This document shows positions 53,095 to 63,700 of a DNA stretch of 64,000 nucleotides, piece by piece. Source of the stretch: Campylorhamphus procurvoides (taxonomy: Eukaryota > Chordata > Aves > Passeriformes > Dendrocolaptidae); the NCBI GenBank assembly GCA_013396655.1, contig WBMV01001018.1, forward strand, positions 2,622,778 through 2,686,777, given 5' to 3'. Each line of letters starts with the position of its first letter. The first letter of the stretch is position 1. Below the pieces are notes generated by a model. That model had not been told where the DNA came from, ran no database searches, and was given only the letters and a program-made list of their open reading frames with translations. Made by a program: the position numbers and the translations under genes.

Positions 53095-53400
53095 GGACTT
53101 TGAAATTGAGTCATCCTTTGGTTTGTGTAGAATTAAGAAATTTTCCCCTCCCTCCCCATAATCCAGATAAATGATATCCACTCTAGCTGTCCTGCCTACT
53201 CAGGGCTGCCAGGCACATTTATCTTACCTAATCTTCTTTTCCAGGATCCATGCTGACTCCCCTTAAGCAATTACATATATCTAAATGTTCTCTGTGCATA
53301 ATTGCTCTCCATGTATTTTCTGCCGCTGAGATCAGATTTACAAGCCTGCAGTGTTCTCAGTCTTCTTCTAGTCACTCTGCTTCTATTAGATGCTCACTGG
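53095..53400 (-). mobile_element. Decayed CR1/L3-type LINE fragment, RT palm region
   Basis: The minus strand at 53158-53181 reads VDIIYLDY, matching the reverse-transcriptase motif A of CR1/L3 LINEs (VDVVYLDFSKAFD in typical members). Upstream on that strand (53240-53390) are decayed matches to the preceding RT segment: an HGF-like position read as AWI after a SQ-like residue pair, and the region that normally follows NYRPVSL. Stops and indels break the frame, so it is an ancient inactive relic. It precedes the FADD-box fragment in plus-strand coordinates, which is the wrong order for one minus-strand element, so the two are separate copies or rearranged. Confidence 0.65.
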
Positions 53401-55799
53401 TGCCTAATGCTGTGCTTTGTCCTTTAATAAATTGTCAGTAAAGTACATACTTTATAAAGAAGAAGTCAAAATGGCCACCACTAAGACTCAAGAAAAGAAG
53501 CTTTTTAAGTTATGTTTCTCTAATCTCACCCAGCCTAGAGTTTTTTTCTTTCCTATAAGCCTGACAATTTCAAAAAGCCAAGATGAAAGTGCCTTTCTCA
53601 ACACTTCCCTACCAGGGAGAAGCAGGAGGGGCTGCCCATGGGGCCAGCAGGCAGGCTGAGCTCCTCATGCACTGGGCACCGCTGACAGGGAGAGAGAGGG
53701 GCAGTCACCAGTCAGACCAAACCCTGCCCCAGGGCCAGGGAAAAGGGACTGCAGGGCCAGTGGCCCCTTCAGGGCCCTGACATCTGTCTGCAGCATACCC
53801 TGGTGGGCTGAATTGCACCTCTGAGCCTTTCATTCCACTGTTAAATACATTACCCTGCATTTTTCATATCTGTTCAGTATTTGTTCTCTTTCCTTTATTG
53901 CCCCTCATAGTTACTGCCATACTTTTAGCTTTCTGTTATATCTCTTCCTACTTGAAGTTCTCATCAAAAATCAAATGAAAAAGAGACCAATCATAACCTG
54001 AGATCTGTAACTAAAATAAAAATAAATACTGAATACAGAGGGTAATATTTTGCTGAACTTCCATTTAACTCCACCTTTACTGCCCCAAAAGGAGGAGGAA
54101 ATAAGAGTCCTTCTCTCTGTCCTGTGAGAGGCACAGATAAGATGTACTTATCAACATGACAGCTTTATTTTCTTTAATCAAAATATGTTGTGTAGAGCAT
54201 CTAGGACATTGTGTATCTGCAGCACAGAGCTCTTTGCCACAAAGGAATTTACAAACACAAACAACAACTCCTCATGTTGTTTAATTGTCCATGGATCTGG
54301 CTTGGCTGAGGAACCTAATGAATATCAGATAGAAAGCAGAGAACTTCCTGCCCTGGGTTTCTATTATTGTCTACAATAATAGGGTTTGATGTGCAGAAGT
54401 GGTGGGGACACTTCATAGTTCCTCTCCTTTTGTCTGGTGGTCTTGTTTCCAAGTCACTCTCTTCCTTTCCTCTGCATTAGTTTAATATTAACCTCCAGAG
54501 ACAAAGCCTCTAGATCTGTGGAATATGCAGGCCCTTACCAGGAATGTCCCCGTGTCACAGTTGGATGAATCAGGATTCTAGAAGCTGAAGAAGCTGTACT
54601 TTTCTCCTGATAGAACAAACTAAGCAGTTCTCAGCAGGAGGGAGGACATTGTGAAAACCTCCCCTCTTAATTGCATAGTAGATAATGAAGAGAAGGGATA
54701 TCACAAGTACAAGTAAAGGTTCAAGGATATGCATCAAGTTCACATGGACTGGATATATAACATGCCTTTTGTGCTTTTAAAAGTCATCTTGAAATGAACA
54801 GTACTCTTGGGAAGGTTGTGGGGATGTTGAGACATGCACTGTGTGCTGCAGAGTGGTCAGAGACTTAGTGTGTGTGACGGAGGTTTGCCCTTATGCTCTT
54901 GCTCTTTACATCCTGTTTGCATGAAAAGATGAATATTACACATTAATATTTTAGTTACTGAGTTAAGTATATCGTCATTTACACTAATGTATTTAACTTG
55001 TTTTCATATCAAGGACTTTTGTTTATGGACATTGGTTATCTTGTACTTTCACTGTCTCTTTACGTTTCTTTTTTTTCTTCTAGTGTCTGTTGCCTTTGTG
55101 CATCACTGTCATCAGTCTACACAGTTTCATTATTTTGGAGCTAAATATGCACTAAAGGGTTGAAACAGGCATGGAGAGACTTGGTTCGTTTTCCTTTTTC
55201 CTTAGCTACTCAGAGGAAGCACAGCTCCCCACAGGCCAGGAAGCAGGTTGATGTAGGTCCTCAGGGAGGAAACCCAAAGCTACTGCTTCAGCTACGTGAA
55301 GCAAGCAGCTCTTCATAATGCCTCTTTGGTATTCACACACCTGGGAGGGGAGGAAAAATACCTGTTGCTGTCACCTGCTGGGCTATATGTGCCTCTATTG
55401 ACTGTTCCTGCCATTGCAAGACTGTTGATTTACAATGTAGATTAACTAATTTGAGAAAATATACAGAATATCGCACAGAGGAACGTGTTTTGCCTTCATT
55501 TGGACTCCTCTCCTATTCACAAATTCTTCCTTTTCTGCTGTCTTCATTTGGAAACTGAACTTGGGCAAAATAAAGCCTCTTTATATACAAGGGCATGTTG
55601 GTTAATTTTCAGTGCTTCAGACCTACACCCATCTTTTGAATCTCCACTGCTGCAAAGCATCTGCTGCTCAAAAATTTCTCTTTCCACTCCTGCTAGAATA
55701 CTGAAATATATAATTCATCTTGACCTTGTGCCTTGTCAGCTTTTAATACTTCTAATTACCTGTCTGCTCTAGCATAATCATAAAACCTTTTAACATCTC
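53401..55799. other. Intergenic sequence between two LINE relics
   Basis: This segment includes a locally GC-rich patch at about 53610-53785. A segment near 53835-53960 faintly resembles another part of the same CR1/L3 LINE family, but too weakly to call. No gene is evident. Confidence 0.6.
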
Positions 55800-56020
55800 A
55801 CTCCAGTTTCCAGAATTTGACCTTCTCCAGCCTTGCTCATGAATAGCAGGCCAAATAAATTCACTTAGACTCCTGCCAGTTGTCTGTTCCCCTGTTTAGA
55901 TCTCTCTGAATGGCAGTCTTGCCCTTGAGCACAACAACTGCTCCCTCACAATTTGGTGCCATCTGCAGACTTGCTGAGCATGCATTCCATCACCTCCCCC
56001 AGGTCGTAGATTCATCCCAT
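55800..56020 (-). mobile_element. Decayed CR1/L3-type LINE fragment, RT FADD-box region
   Basis: On the minus strand, 55949-55978 reads LSKSADGTKL. This aligns with the reverse-transcriptase catalytic box of CR1/L3 LINEs, whose usual form is xxKFADDTKL; the second Asp of the ADD triad has become Gly. The adjoining plus-strand words around 55900-55916 (GATCTCTCTGAATGG) also match the nucleotide pattern typical of this ancient amniote LINE group. The piece is heavily mutated, with stops in frame, and is inactive. Its ends are approximate. Identification rests on recalled family sequence, not a search. Confidence 0.62.
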
Positions 56021-59000
56021 TTGTTTCTTCCAGCTGTTAAAGAAAAGGGCACAATTTTCTTCACAGTAGAAATGGTGCAGTTGGCATTGTCCTTCCAGTA
56101 TTTGTCCAAGGTGTTTGCCCCGGAGATGAGTTCTTCAGGGTTGTTGTTGAACTACTTGAACTTATATGGGATATTTATGCTACCTCTTTAGGTCTCCTGA
56201 GTCAAGTGAACTAAGTGGCTGCAACTGGTATGCAAATCCAACCTTCTTTTTATGGATTCTTTAACCTTGACTCCTGTTAAGCCTTTTTTCCATACCTTAT
56301 TTGCCCATTCATCATAAACTACTCTCCCGATTTTCTTATATTCTAATGACGCAGAATTTGCAAGTCACTCACTATTAGATGATGCTCAGTAGTTCTGAAA
56401 ATTAGACCATTTGTTTGTCAAGTTAAAAATAAACCAGTTGAATCAAATGGTAAGAACAAAATCTGGTATTTGAAATTGTAAAGTATCGGGTTGTTTTGGA
56501 AACTTCCCACACAGACAGTGGCAATAAGCACAACAAGCTGTGCATCCAACATATTAGGCAAACATAGTGTTTGTCTACAAAAGGAGGATCAGAAACTCCA
56601 AGCAATTCAAATCCCTATTGATGACTAAAAAGGTTTGTGTGCTTGAATACTGCCAGAGAGAGGAAGAAGATAGAAGCAAGTCAGAAAATGTTTTTATGTA
56701 CAAGAAGGGGTTAAAATTGCATCAGTCCCAAAGGTTCCAAAGAAGTTTTTCCTGGACATACTGGCCAAAAATGTTTTTTCTGTCTTCTGGCAGATGACCA
56801 AGCTGGAGGACTAAGAACCTGTTCCCACAACTGCTGACCATGCAGGCTGTTCCCTTAGCTCAAACAGCAGAACCATGCTTGTTGGTCCCAGAGAACCTTT
56901 CCCCATTCAATGTTTCTCTAATTTCCCTGCTTGGCTACCAGTAACTGAGAACAGTTAGCTTTCCCAAATTTCTTTAAAGTAAAATCTACAAGCTGTTTTG
57001 CCTTTTACCAGGACAAGAATCCCCCAAAATGCTGTGTAAGCCCTATCTGCACAGATTCTTACACAGCATTGTTATTGGGGCTGGGGTAAGAGCAGTGGCT
57101 TTGGGGATCTGATCAGGTCCATCCCCTGTGGTTGCACTCACTGCCACCACTACCAGTTCCTAGACTGCAGTGAAAAGATTTGGAACTTAACTGCTGCACT
57201 CTTTGATACTTATATGACAGTAACCCCAACAGAGTACTATCAAAACTTAAAAATACATGTAAGGCAATAATCTATATCCTTATTCACCTCTCATCAAGGT
57301 ACTCCCAAGCACTGAGGCTGCGAAGTTTTATACCTGTACTTAACTGTAAGAATGGTAAGGAACCCTACTGAAATCAGTGGAACATTAAGCACAGACAGAA
57401 ATCTTTTCTGTAATAGTTTTCTTAATGTAATTCCTAATCCCTGCTGGCTACACACTTTTTCTTTTCCCATACCTATTAATGATATTTTTTCATGCTGGCA
57501 AGTGCCCTATGACATTAAACAGCAGTCATTATTTTGGAAGCTGCTGTCACAGAACAGCCAATCCTTCTCAAGAGCCCTTTCTCAGGTTATAAAGGAGCCA
57601 TTTCAGACAGACGCCTCACTTCTCTAAGGTTTTAATTAAATACAAATTCAGGCAAGTAAGAGTTATAAAGTAAACAAACAACACTGCTGAGCCACAAGTT
57701 CCCCGAGCTCAAAGCTGCAACTCAGGGACTCTCAAGACAGTGCTAATCTTACCCTTCAATTTATCTCTGAACTCAAAATCTCAACAAACCCACTGTGTAT
57801 TGCAAAAGTCTATGTATTTCTCTCTTATTATACATTTAATCTAAGTTCCTGCTATACTGTAATCCCCAGATATACAAGCAGTTTCATATGTGAGTGACTG
57901 GCTGTAAAGTCAATCATCAAGCCAATAGCTTAAATGAAAGTGTTGCACTTAAAAAGAGCATCCTGATTTGATTTAATTACAGAGCATGTGGGAACAGAAT
58001 GGTTAAAAATTTAGGTAATTTATATCATTAATGAGCTAGTGTAAAACAACCTCATGTAAATTAGTGCAGAAATCACTGATATAATCCGAAATGAAGTTAC
58101 CTGCTCTGCCAGGTGCCACACAGGCACAGGTCACCAGGATGCTCCTGCAGGGACCTCCTGAAGGTGCTCTGGAGCAGGAGTTGGTTCATCTACTGCAGCA
58201 CACTCTCCACAGTCAGGGAGCTTCCTGAGCCTCCTGCACAGATTTGCAGTTCCTCCAAACAGACGCTGCAGAGGCACGGAGGAATCCTCCTGAACACTTA
58301 TTTATCATTATATTAATTACTGAAAAATTGGTTTTGGCCAACTTGTCCTAATTCAGATGGCCATATTCACCTCTGCAGCAGCAGCACAGCCTCAAATGCA
58401 AAGAGTTGAGATAAATGCTTATGTGTGTGGTGGTGTTATAGGTGGGTGATGTCAGCCAATGGTGAGGGAATTGTGTCAGCTATCCCTCTAGTAGTAAAGT
58501 GCCTTGAGATTGCAGTCTCCAAGGGGGATGCTGAGGATATGGATCCCCTCTAACAAGATATAACTGGACTTTTCTTCACAGAACTGACAGAGTCGACCCA
58601 TTTCCCATTTCCTTTGTAACCCTTGGAATAAAGACTCCTTTTTCATTATTTGGTACCAAAAAAAAAGGTTAAGAGGAACCGTTGTTTCCATACTTTAATT
58701 TAAGCATTTACATTTAAGATGATACTGATTTTGTAATTTGCTATGATTTTCACCTTTTAAGCATTAAGGACAACTTTTCTTGGCAGGAAAACTATGTAGC
58801 AAACAGACCTGACCGTCAAGAACATACTTGGCTTTCATCTTCCAAATGTCACAGCCTTCAGCTTATGGCTGCAAAAGAAAGAAATTACATCCAAATGGAG
58901 TTTGGTATTTATTTTATATCGTCTACATATGGAGCAAAATGGAAAATACATTGCTAAATAAATATAATTGCCAAATTTTATCATTAACATACTGAAATAG

Positions 59001-59757
59001 TGTCTATTTATCTGAACAGAATCCACACATTTGTACAAAGGGATGGAATATCTCAGGTTGGGACTTCCCACATATTTAATTGTGACAGCTTGAAGTTCAT
59101 CATCACTTTTGCCAGAATTCAGGCAGAATTACTCCAAAATGCCTGGTAAAAGGAATAACATAATGAACTTTCAATCTAGGTTTTACTTCTGAGCCATACT
59201 CTAAGTTAATGAATGAAAGGAGCTACCCATTTAATGTGGTTACAGTCAGTGTGAATTACTCCAAAACCTTTTAGGTTGATCTTTTCTTGCACTTCAAAAT
59301 AAATTTTGAGTTGTCAAAACTGCACTGTCACAGTTCAGTAGAGGACTGAGACTTACTTACTTGCTCAGTATGAAAAAAAAGTTCCAAAATTGCAATTCCC
59401 TCCTCGTGCCCAACTTATCCGAATTATGGGCTTTATGTTTGGGAGAGAAATCATTCTTTTATCTTCCTGATCAAACTGCTCCCTTCAAGGGGAGATGTCA
59501 GAATCTTCCTGATCCAGTCCGGGATGTTTCAGGCTATTTTTAAAACCTTCTGTACCTTTTGTGTATGCATTTATCACATCCCCAAGACAGTGACACATTA
59601 ATAGAGAAACTGATCCAATCAAATCTAACTGTAGTTACTGAATTAGAAGAGGGAAAACCAACACTGAAAAGGCACATAGACTTACAGAATTGCAAAAATT
59701 TGCCATCCTGATAGCAAAGAAAGAACCAACTACTGTTTCTCATGCCGGCAATATACA
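56021..59757. other. Intergenic sequence downstream of MAT2B
   Basis: This is AT-rich unique-looking sequence. The short open frames (under 100 codons) have no recognisable similarity and no convincing splice context. I see no transposable element with confidence, nor any RNA gene. Confidence 0.7.
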
Positions 59758-59763
59758 TTTATT
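59758..59763 (-). terminator. MAT2B: Candidate distal polyadenylation signal (AATAAA) for MAT2B
   Basis: The minus strand carries a canonical AATAAA here in the context ACAATAAATG, about 1.46 kb past the stop codon. I found no other AATAAA or ATTAAA between this site and the proximal ATTAAA. It may serve a long 3' UTR isoform or may be fortuitous. Confidence 0.35.
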
Positions 59764-60438
59764 GTCATTTTGGAGATAAATTACCATGTGTATAATAGGA
59801 CTTCAGACTAAAACCAAATTGGGATTATGAATGCTTATCATATGGCAGTTGAAATGAAATGACTGAACATAAAGCCAACCTTTAACAGACCTTCGGTTGG
59901 TCTGGTTTTGTACCTCCTCTCCAACCCCTTCTTTTTTTTTTTTTCCAATTAAACCTGAACATCTTTCCCTCCTGCTTCATTTAAGCCTCAGAAAAATAAA
60001 TGCTCACCCAAGTGCACCTTTTACTACCTTTACTAATAACCTGCTGCCAATAGGAGAACATTTATACTGTTGATTCTACAACCTCAGAAGGAAGCAAACC
60101 TTTACAAACCATGTTCTTCCTCCACTTCACCTGGCTATTGAGTCCAGCTTTAAAGACTAGACTTAAGCAGATTATAGACTTATATTAGAGTATTGTGGTT
60201 ACATTATTACTCTGCAAACCTTCCCAGAGCAAGTTGCATCAGTGCAAGGTCTGACAGTCTGTGCAAAAGAAGCTGCAGTGCTACAAATTCTCAAACACCT
60301 TTCCTCTACATCTTTCATGTATCAACTAATAAATATTTTCTTCCCATCAGTTTAACCAATCCCAAATACTGTCCCTCAAAAAGAGAAAGATGAAGATATT
60401 TTATGCTTTTATACAAAAAACAACCACCCACCCAGTCA

Positions 60439-60439
<1 letters not shown>
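59764..60439. other. MAT2B distal 3' flank or long-isoform UTR
   Basis: This segment lies between the distal AATAAA and the poly(A) tract. It holds a T13 run at 59932-59944 (A13 on the MAT2B sense strand). No coding sequence is seen. Whether it is transcribed depends on which poly(A) signal is used. Confidence 0.5.

Positions 60440-60478
<39 letters not shown>
60440..60478 (+). repeat. 39-nt poly(A) homopolymer beside an assembly gap
   Basis: An uninterrupted run of 39 A residues on the plus strand is followed by CA and then five Ns. The run is poly(T) in the MAT2B sense direction. No recognisable retroposed element lies on its 5' side, so I do not call it a retrogene tail. The length may be unreliable because of the adjoining gap. 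Confidence 0.9.
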
Positions 60479-60479
<1 letters not shown>

Positions 60480-60480
60480 A

Positions 60481-60485
60481 NNNNN
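60481..60485. other. Assembly gap (five N)
   Basis: Five Ns sit directly after the long A-run. This is a sequencing or assembly break at a homopolymer; the true missing length is unknown. Confidence 0.99.
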
Positions 60486-60557
60486 AAAGACAGAAGAAAG
60501 GAATCCTCCAACTCCAATCCTCTACCCCCAAAAAACCCCAGGTCAAAACTACTGGCT

Positions 60558-60574
60558 CCCCACCCTCCCCACCC
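60558..60574 (-). promoter_or_regulatory. G-quadruplex motif on the MAT2B sense strand
   Basis: The minus strand reads GGGTGGGGAGGGTGGGG: four G-runs of 3 or 4 separated by single-nucleotide loops, the class with the highest predicted G4 stability. More G-runs (GGGG and GGGGG) follow within 40 nt on the same strand. It lies 653 nt past the MAT2B stop, so it is either within a long 3' UTR or in the pause/termination zone downstream of the proximal poly(A) site. Confidence 0.75.
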
Positions 60575-60839
60575 TTTTTACAAGTCACCATTAAAACAAA
60601 TGCATACAACTTACTGTACAAATACAAAGCTGCAGGCATTCAAGTTACAGAGCATTCTGAAAATATTTCAAGCATAAAAAGTACACTTGATAATTGCAAA
60701 AATAAGGTTTCAGTTTTTTAAAAAACATTCTGATCAAAGCTCAAGCAAAACAAGTATTTAACTACTCCTACTTTAGCTTAACTCCCTAAGAACACCACCT
60801 TCAGAAATTAAAAACAAAAAACTCAGATTTTTGGTGATA

Positions 60840-61226
60840 AAGTAACTGAACATGTCTTTTAATGAAGAGAAATGGTATGTACAACGACACAGACCTTAAG
60901 CATCAACAACATATTTCAGCCAAAAGTAAGTCAGCAAGTGAAGTGATTCTTAGCAACACATGGTACTGAATACTAAGAATCTCAATCTGCCAGGAACAGA
61001 TATTAAATTAGACTGGTACAAATGGAGGAAAAGATGCATGACATCAAATAGGCTCAGTTTTTGTCACTGAACTTTTCATAGGCTAACAGTTTCACTAGTG
61101 CAAGACCATTTGTTCACCCAATTAAATGAAAGCTCATAAATGTCACAATTTAAGAACACTCATACAAAACTATTTTTTCTTTTAAAAAAGTGCCACATAG
61201 CATACTTTTACTAAAAAAGTTACAAA
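60840..61226 (-). other. MAT2B: MAT2B 3' untranslated region, proximal part
   Basis: This is the sequence directly after the MAT2B stop codon in the sense direction. It is AT-rich and free of recognisable repeats. If the ATTAAA at 60858-60863 is used, cleavage would fall at roughly 60828-60848 and give a 3' UTR of about 380-400 nt. If the distal AATAAA at 59758-59763 is used, the UTR would be about 1.5 kb and would include the G-quadruplex motif and the poly-T (sense) tract. Boundaries are inferred. Confidence 0.7.
60858..60863 (-). terminator. MAT2B: Candidate proximal polyadenylation signal (ATTAAA) for MAT2B
   Basis: The minus strand reads ATTAAA here, the commonest variant of the poly(A) signal, about 365 nt after the stop codon. 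It is the first canonical or near-canonical signal after the MAT2B stop that I could find. A G-rich sense-strand segment follows about 290 nt downstream. Confidence 0.5.
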
Positions 61227-61397
61227 CTAATGGAAGACTGTCTGCCTCCATCTCTTGTCAACAAGGAAAGGCCAAAGTGATTCTTTGATCCCAGCTCGAA
61301 AGGGTGTTCTCTGACCTATCCCCAGCATCTCCAGCTTGGAGCAGTCCAGCTGAGCATTCCTTGGACGAAGAGCACCCACAACTGGACTATCAGTAAT
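61227..61397 (-). CDS. MAT2B: MAT2B last coding exon with stop codon
   Basis: This exon encodes the final 56 residues of MAT2B (about 279-334), from [19 protein letters not shown] through [19 protein letters not shown] to the C-terminus [10 protein letters not shown], followed by TAG at 61227-61229. The acceptor TTTTAG lies just above 61397. The length and the C-terminus match vertebrate MAT2B. In published structures of the MAT2A-MAT2B complex the beta-subunit C-terminal tail inserts at the MAT2A dimer, and that tail is conserved here, which suggests an intact partner interaction (inference). With the two upstream exons it gives 158 continuous C-terminal residues. Confidence 0.97.
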   Translation of the reverse strand: MTDSPVVGALRPRNAQLDCSKLEMLGIGQRTPFRAGIKESLWPFLVDKRWRQTVFH

Positions 61398-62413
61398 CTA
61401 AAACAGAAACAGAAGATTAAAAAACCAACACACCAACAAGTAATCAGAAGTGACAGGAAAATACTTACATAAGCACATTAGAACTTCTTCCTCAGAGCTT
61501 TCTATATAATATGTTCCCCTCCTCTCTTTTCTGGGGTTTTTCTGGTTTGGGATTTTTTATTTGACTGCTTCTTTTATGGTTAATTTCATTTCAACAGATG
61601 TCAGGCAGGACGTTGTGAAGTACCTTAAGTTAAATTTTTCCTCACTCAGTTAGTGCTACTATTTGTGCTTTTCTACATTTTGTTCCCATTTTCACTCTAT
61701 GATTACAATCACAAGGTAAGAAATGCTCTAGAATGTTAAAGGAACCATGGCTTCATCAATATAAGAGTAGATTTGGGCACAGAAAATTCAGATTAAGTGT
61801 TCTCCATTATTTTTCTTGCCATCTTCAAAGCCACGCTTCAGTTTCAGCATTTACCAATTCCAAATCCTTGGAATTTATTTTTTGTATAAATAAAATCTTA
61901 TTTACATGTTATATTCTCACAACATTATCAATATGTCTTTAAGAGTGGTCTTACTTTTAAGTGTCAATAAAACTGCAGGACAGGCATTTTAAACAAAGCA
62001 AAAATTATTTGATGTCCTTAAGTACATATGCAGCCAGAAATAAATCTGTACCTTGCAGATTTTTTACAGATTCCCACCTTAATGTTCTGTCAATCTGTAA
62101 GCTTTTAAGGTCAAAGATACAACAAAAATATGGATTTACTCGTGACTAAGGGGAATTGTGCTGCAGAAAAACCATTACATTGCAGATTGTGAATCTGGCA
62201 ACTGACTGGGTTATTTTCCCAATTCATCAGGTCAACACAGCTGTTGTTTTCCTGAGCTGGATCCCAAACAGTCCCCTCAACAATACAGCTGCTGTGCTGG
62301 ACAGGCACAGCCCTCCTGAGGAGGAAACTCACTGGTACAGCCAGTGTGAGACCTACTATCCAGAATGACCAAGCACATCCATCTTTCTACACAGGGAACA
62401 ACACAGCACTTAC
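61398..62413 (-). other. MAT2B: MAT2B last intron
   Basis: This is a 1016-bp intron with donor GTAAGT and acceptor TTTTAG on the minus strand. It is AT-rich, and I see no recognisable element inside. Confidence 0.93.
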
Positions 62414-62527
62414 TGGTCTCAAGTGGCTGCTGGGAAGGTTGAAAGCATCTGCAATTGCACAGGCCATCTCATACTTAGTCATTTGCTCATTGCCAGACCA
62501 GTGAAATGTTCCTTTCACTGATGGGTC
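62414..62527 (-). CDS. MAT2B: MAT2B penultimate coding exon
   Basis: This exon encodes about residues 241-278 of MAT2B, reading [20 protein letters not shown] and then [18 protein letters not shown]. It is exactly 114 nt (38 codons) and phase 0 at both ends. It is flanked by the acceptor CTGTAG (sense strand) and the donor GTAAGT at 62408-62413. The FHWSGNE and MTKYEMA stretches are hallmarks of the C-terminal substrate-domain part of MAT2B and of related dTDP-4-dehydrorhamnose-reductase-like SDR proteins. It joins in frame to the exon above (ending RML) and the exon below (starting ITDSP), so the gene appears functional. Recognition is by recall of the family; the splice sites are read directly. 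Confidence 0.97.
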
Positions 62528-63506
62528 CTACAGAGGAAACAGGAAACACAGATGAAAAGCAGCAGTCAGCTGGCCCTCAGACTAATTCCTGGGCAAGAGC
62601 TGTGCAGAAGAATCACTCAGCAAGACCCCGTCCTGAAAGACACCTTAGAGCACCTCACCAGTGTTCTGGAAACTCTGTGTTTTCAGACAGCACCCAGAAC
62701 TGAGACTGGAAACTGGTGGTACATGTATCTGAGCTGACTTTTCACAAACAGCCTGTATTCTGTAGAATGAACAGGAGGCAAAGGAGCAGCTCACTGACCA
62801 AACAAGGTAAAAGAGCTGGAGAGGAGCAACTCAACTGCTGCCAGTGAACTGCTATTCACTTACTCAAAAACAAAGGCAGAAGGCACCACACACATTCTGA
62901 ATGTTTAAACCCTGTAGGAGTCCAATCAAACAGCCTGCACTATGTCCACCATATGTGGACACCATCCAACATGGTCCATGTTTGCCATGAAACATGTATG
63001 AAAAAATAAAGGTGGTTGGTGGTGGTTTGGTTCTGTTACTTTGCAAAGATGGTATCTGAAGGTGCTGTGGTGAACAAACACAATAAAGTATTTCTGTTCA
63101 GTGGCTTTATTTTGCCACTTTAGTGTTCTTAATTGAATAATCAAGGGCATCTTTGAGAATTACACTCAGCCACCATGGGGTTTTTTTAGTCCAAACCAAC
63201 AAATTGAAAAAGGCATATTAAAATAAGTTAAGCATTTAAGTTAAACTTCTCTCCTTTATATCCAGAAGATAGATTACAATGTTCAAGTTTTGTCCCATCA
63301 CTTCATTCATTTTTGTTTCAAAGACCACAATTCCCCCACAGTCATGTCAAGACACTGCAGTATTACAGCCAGTTGTTTCCTCCATCCCAGTGTTTCAGAA
63401 ATGCAAAGAACAATGCATGTTATCTGCAGCTCTCAGTTGTTCAGAAATAAAGCTGAGCCCTCAAACTGTTTTCACCTTGCAGAGGCTCATTTCTTGACAT
63501 TCTTAC
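62528..63506 (-). other. MAT2B: MAT2B intron between third-from-last and penultimate exons
   Basis: This is a 979-bp intron with donor GTAAGA and acceptor CTGTAG on the minus strand. I see no nested gene or recognisable transposable element in it. Short open frames occur on both strands but look like chance. Confidence 0.93.
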
Positions 63507-63700
63507 CAGCATTCTCTTCTCTGCCAGTTGTCTGCAAACAGCTGCTACATCCTTGACATTGGTAGGAAATCTCTGTTGCCAGTGGTCCATGTTGGCAGAT
63601 TTATTACTGAACTGCACTTTATCAAACATAACAGTCACAGCACTTTCCTCCAGTCTTTCTACCTCTCCATACAAGACAGGAATCCTAAGTATTGCAGCTC
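63507..63700 (-). CDS. MAT2B: MAT2B third-from-last coding exon (partial gene)
   Basis: This exon encodes about residues 177-240 of the regulatory beta subunit of methionine adenosyltransferase II. That protein binds the catalytic MAT2A subunit and tunes S-adenosylmethionine synthesis in cytosol and nucleus. The reverse-complement frame reads [19 protein letters not shown], then [20 protein letters not shown], and ends AEKRML, which I recognise as near-identical to vertebrate MAT2B. The family has an extended short-chain dehydrogenase/reductase fold; this part follows the NADP-binding Rossmann half, which lies upstream outside the window. The exon is 194 nt: two bases finishing a split Gly codon, then 64 codons. 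Its acceptor is TTTTAG just above 63700 and its donor GTAAGA is at 63501-63506. The frame has no stop or frameshift. No further upstream exon is visible between 63701 and 64000. Confidence 0.97.

Noticed and set aside
60193..60478. Processed pseudogene or SINE ending in the 39-A tail
   Set aside because: No recognisable gene or SINE body precedes the A-run and no target-site duplication is seen.
60390..60677. Poly-lysine frame across the A-run
   Set aside because: It is translation of a homopolymer and of Ns; an artefact.
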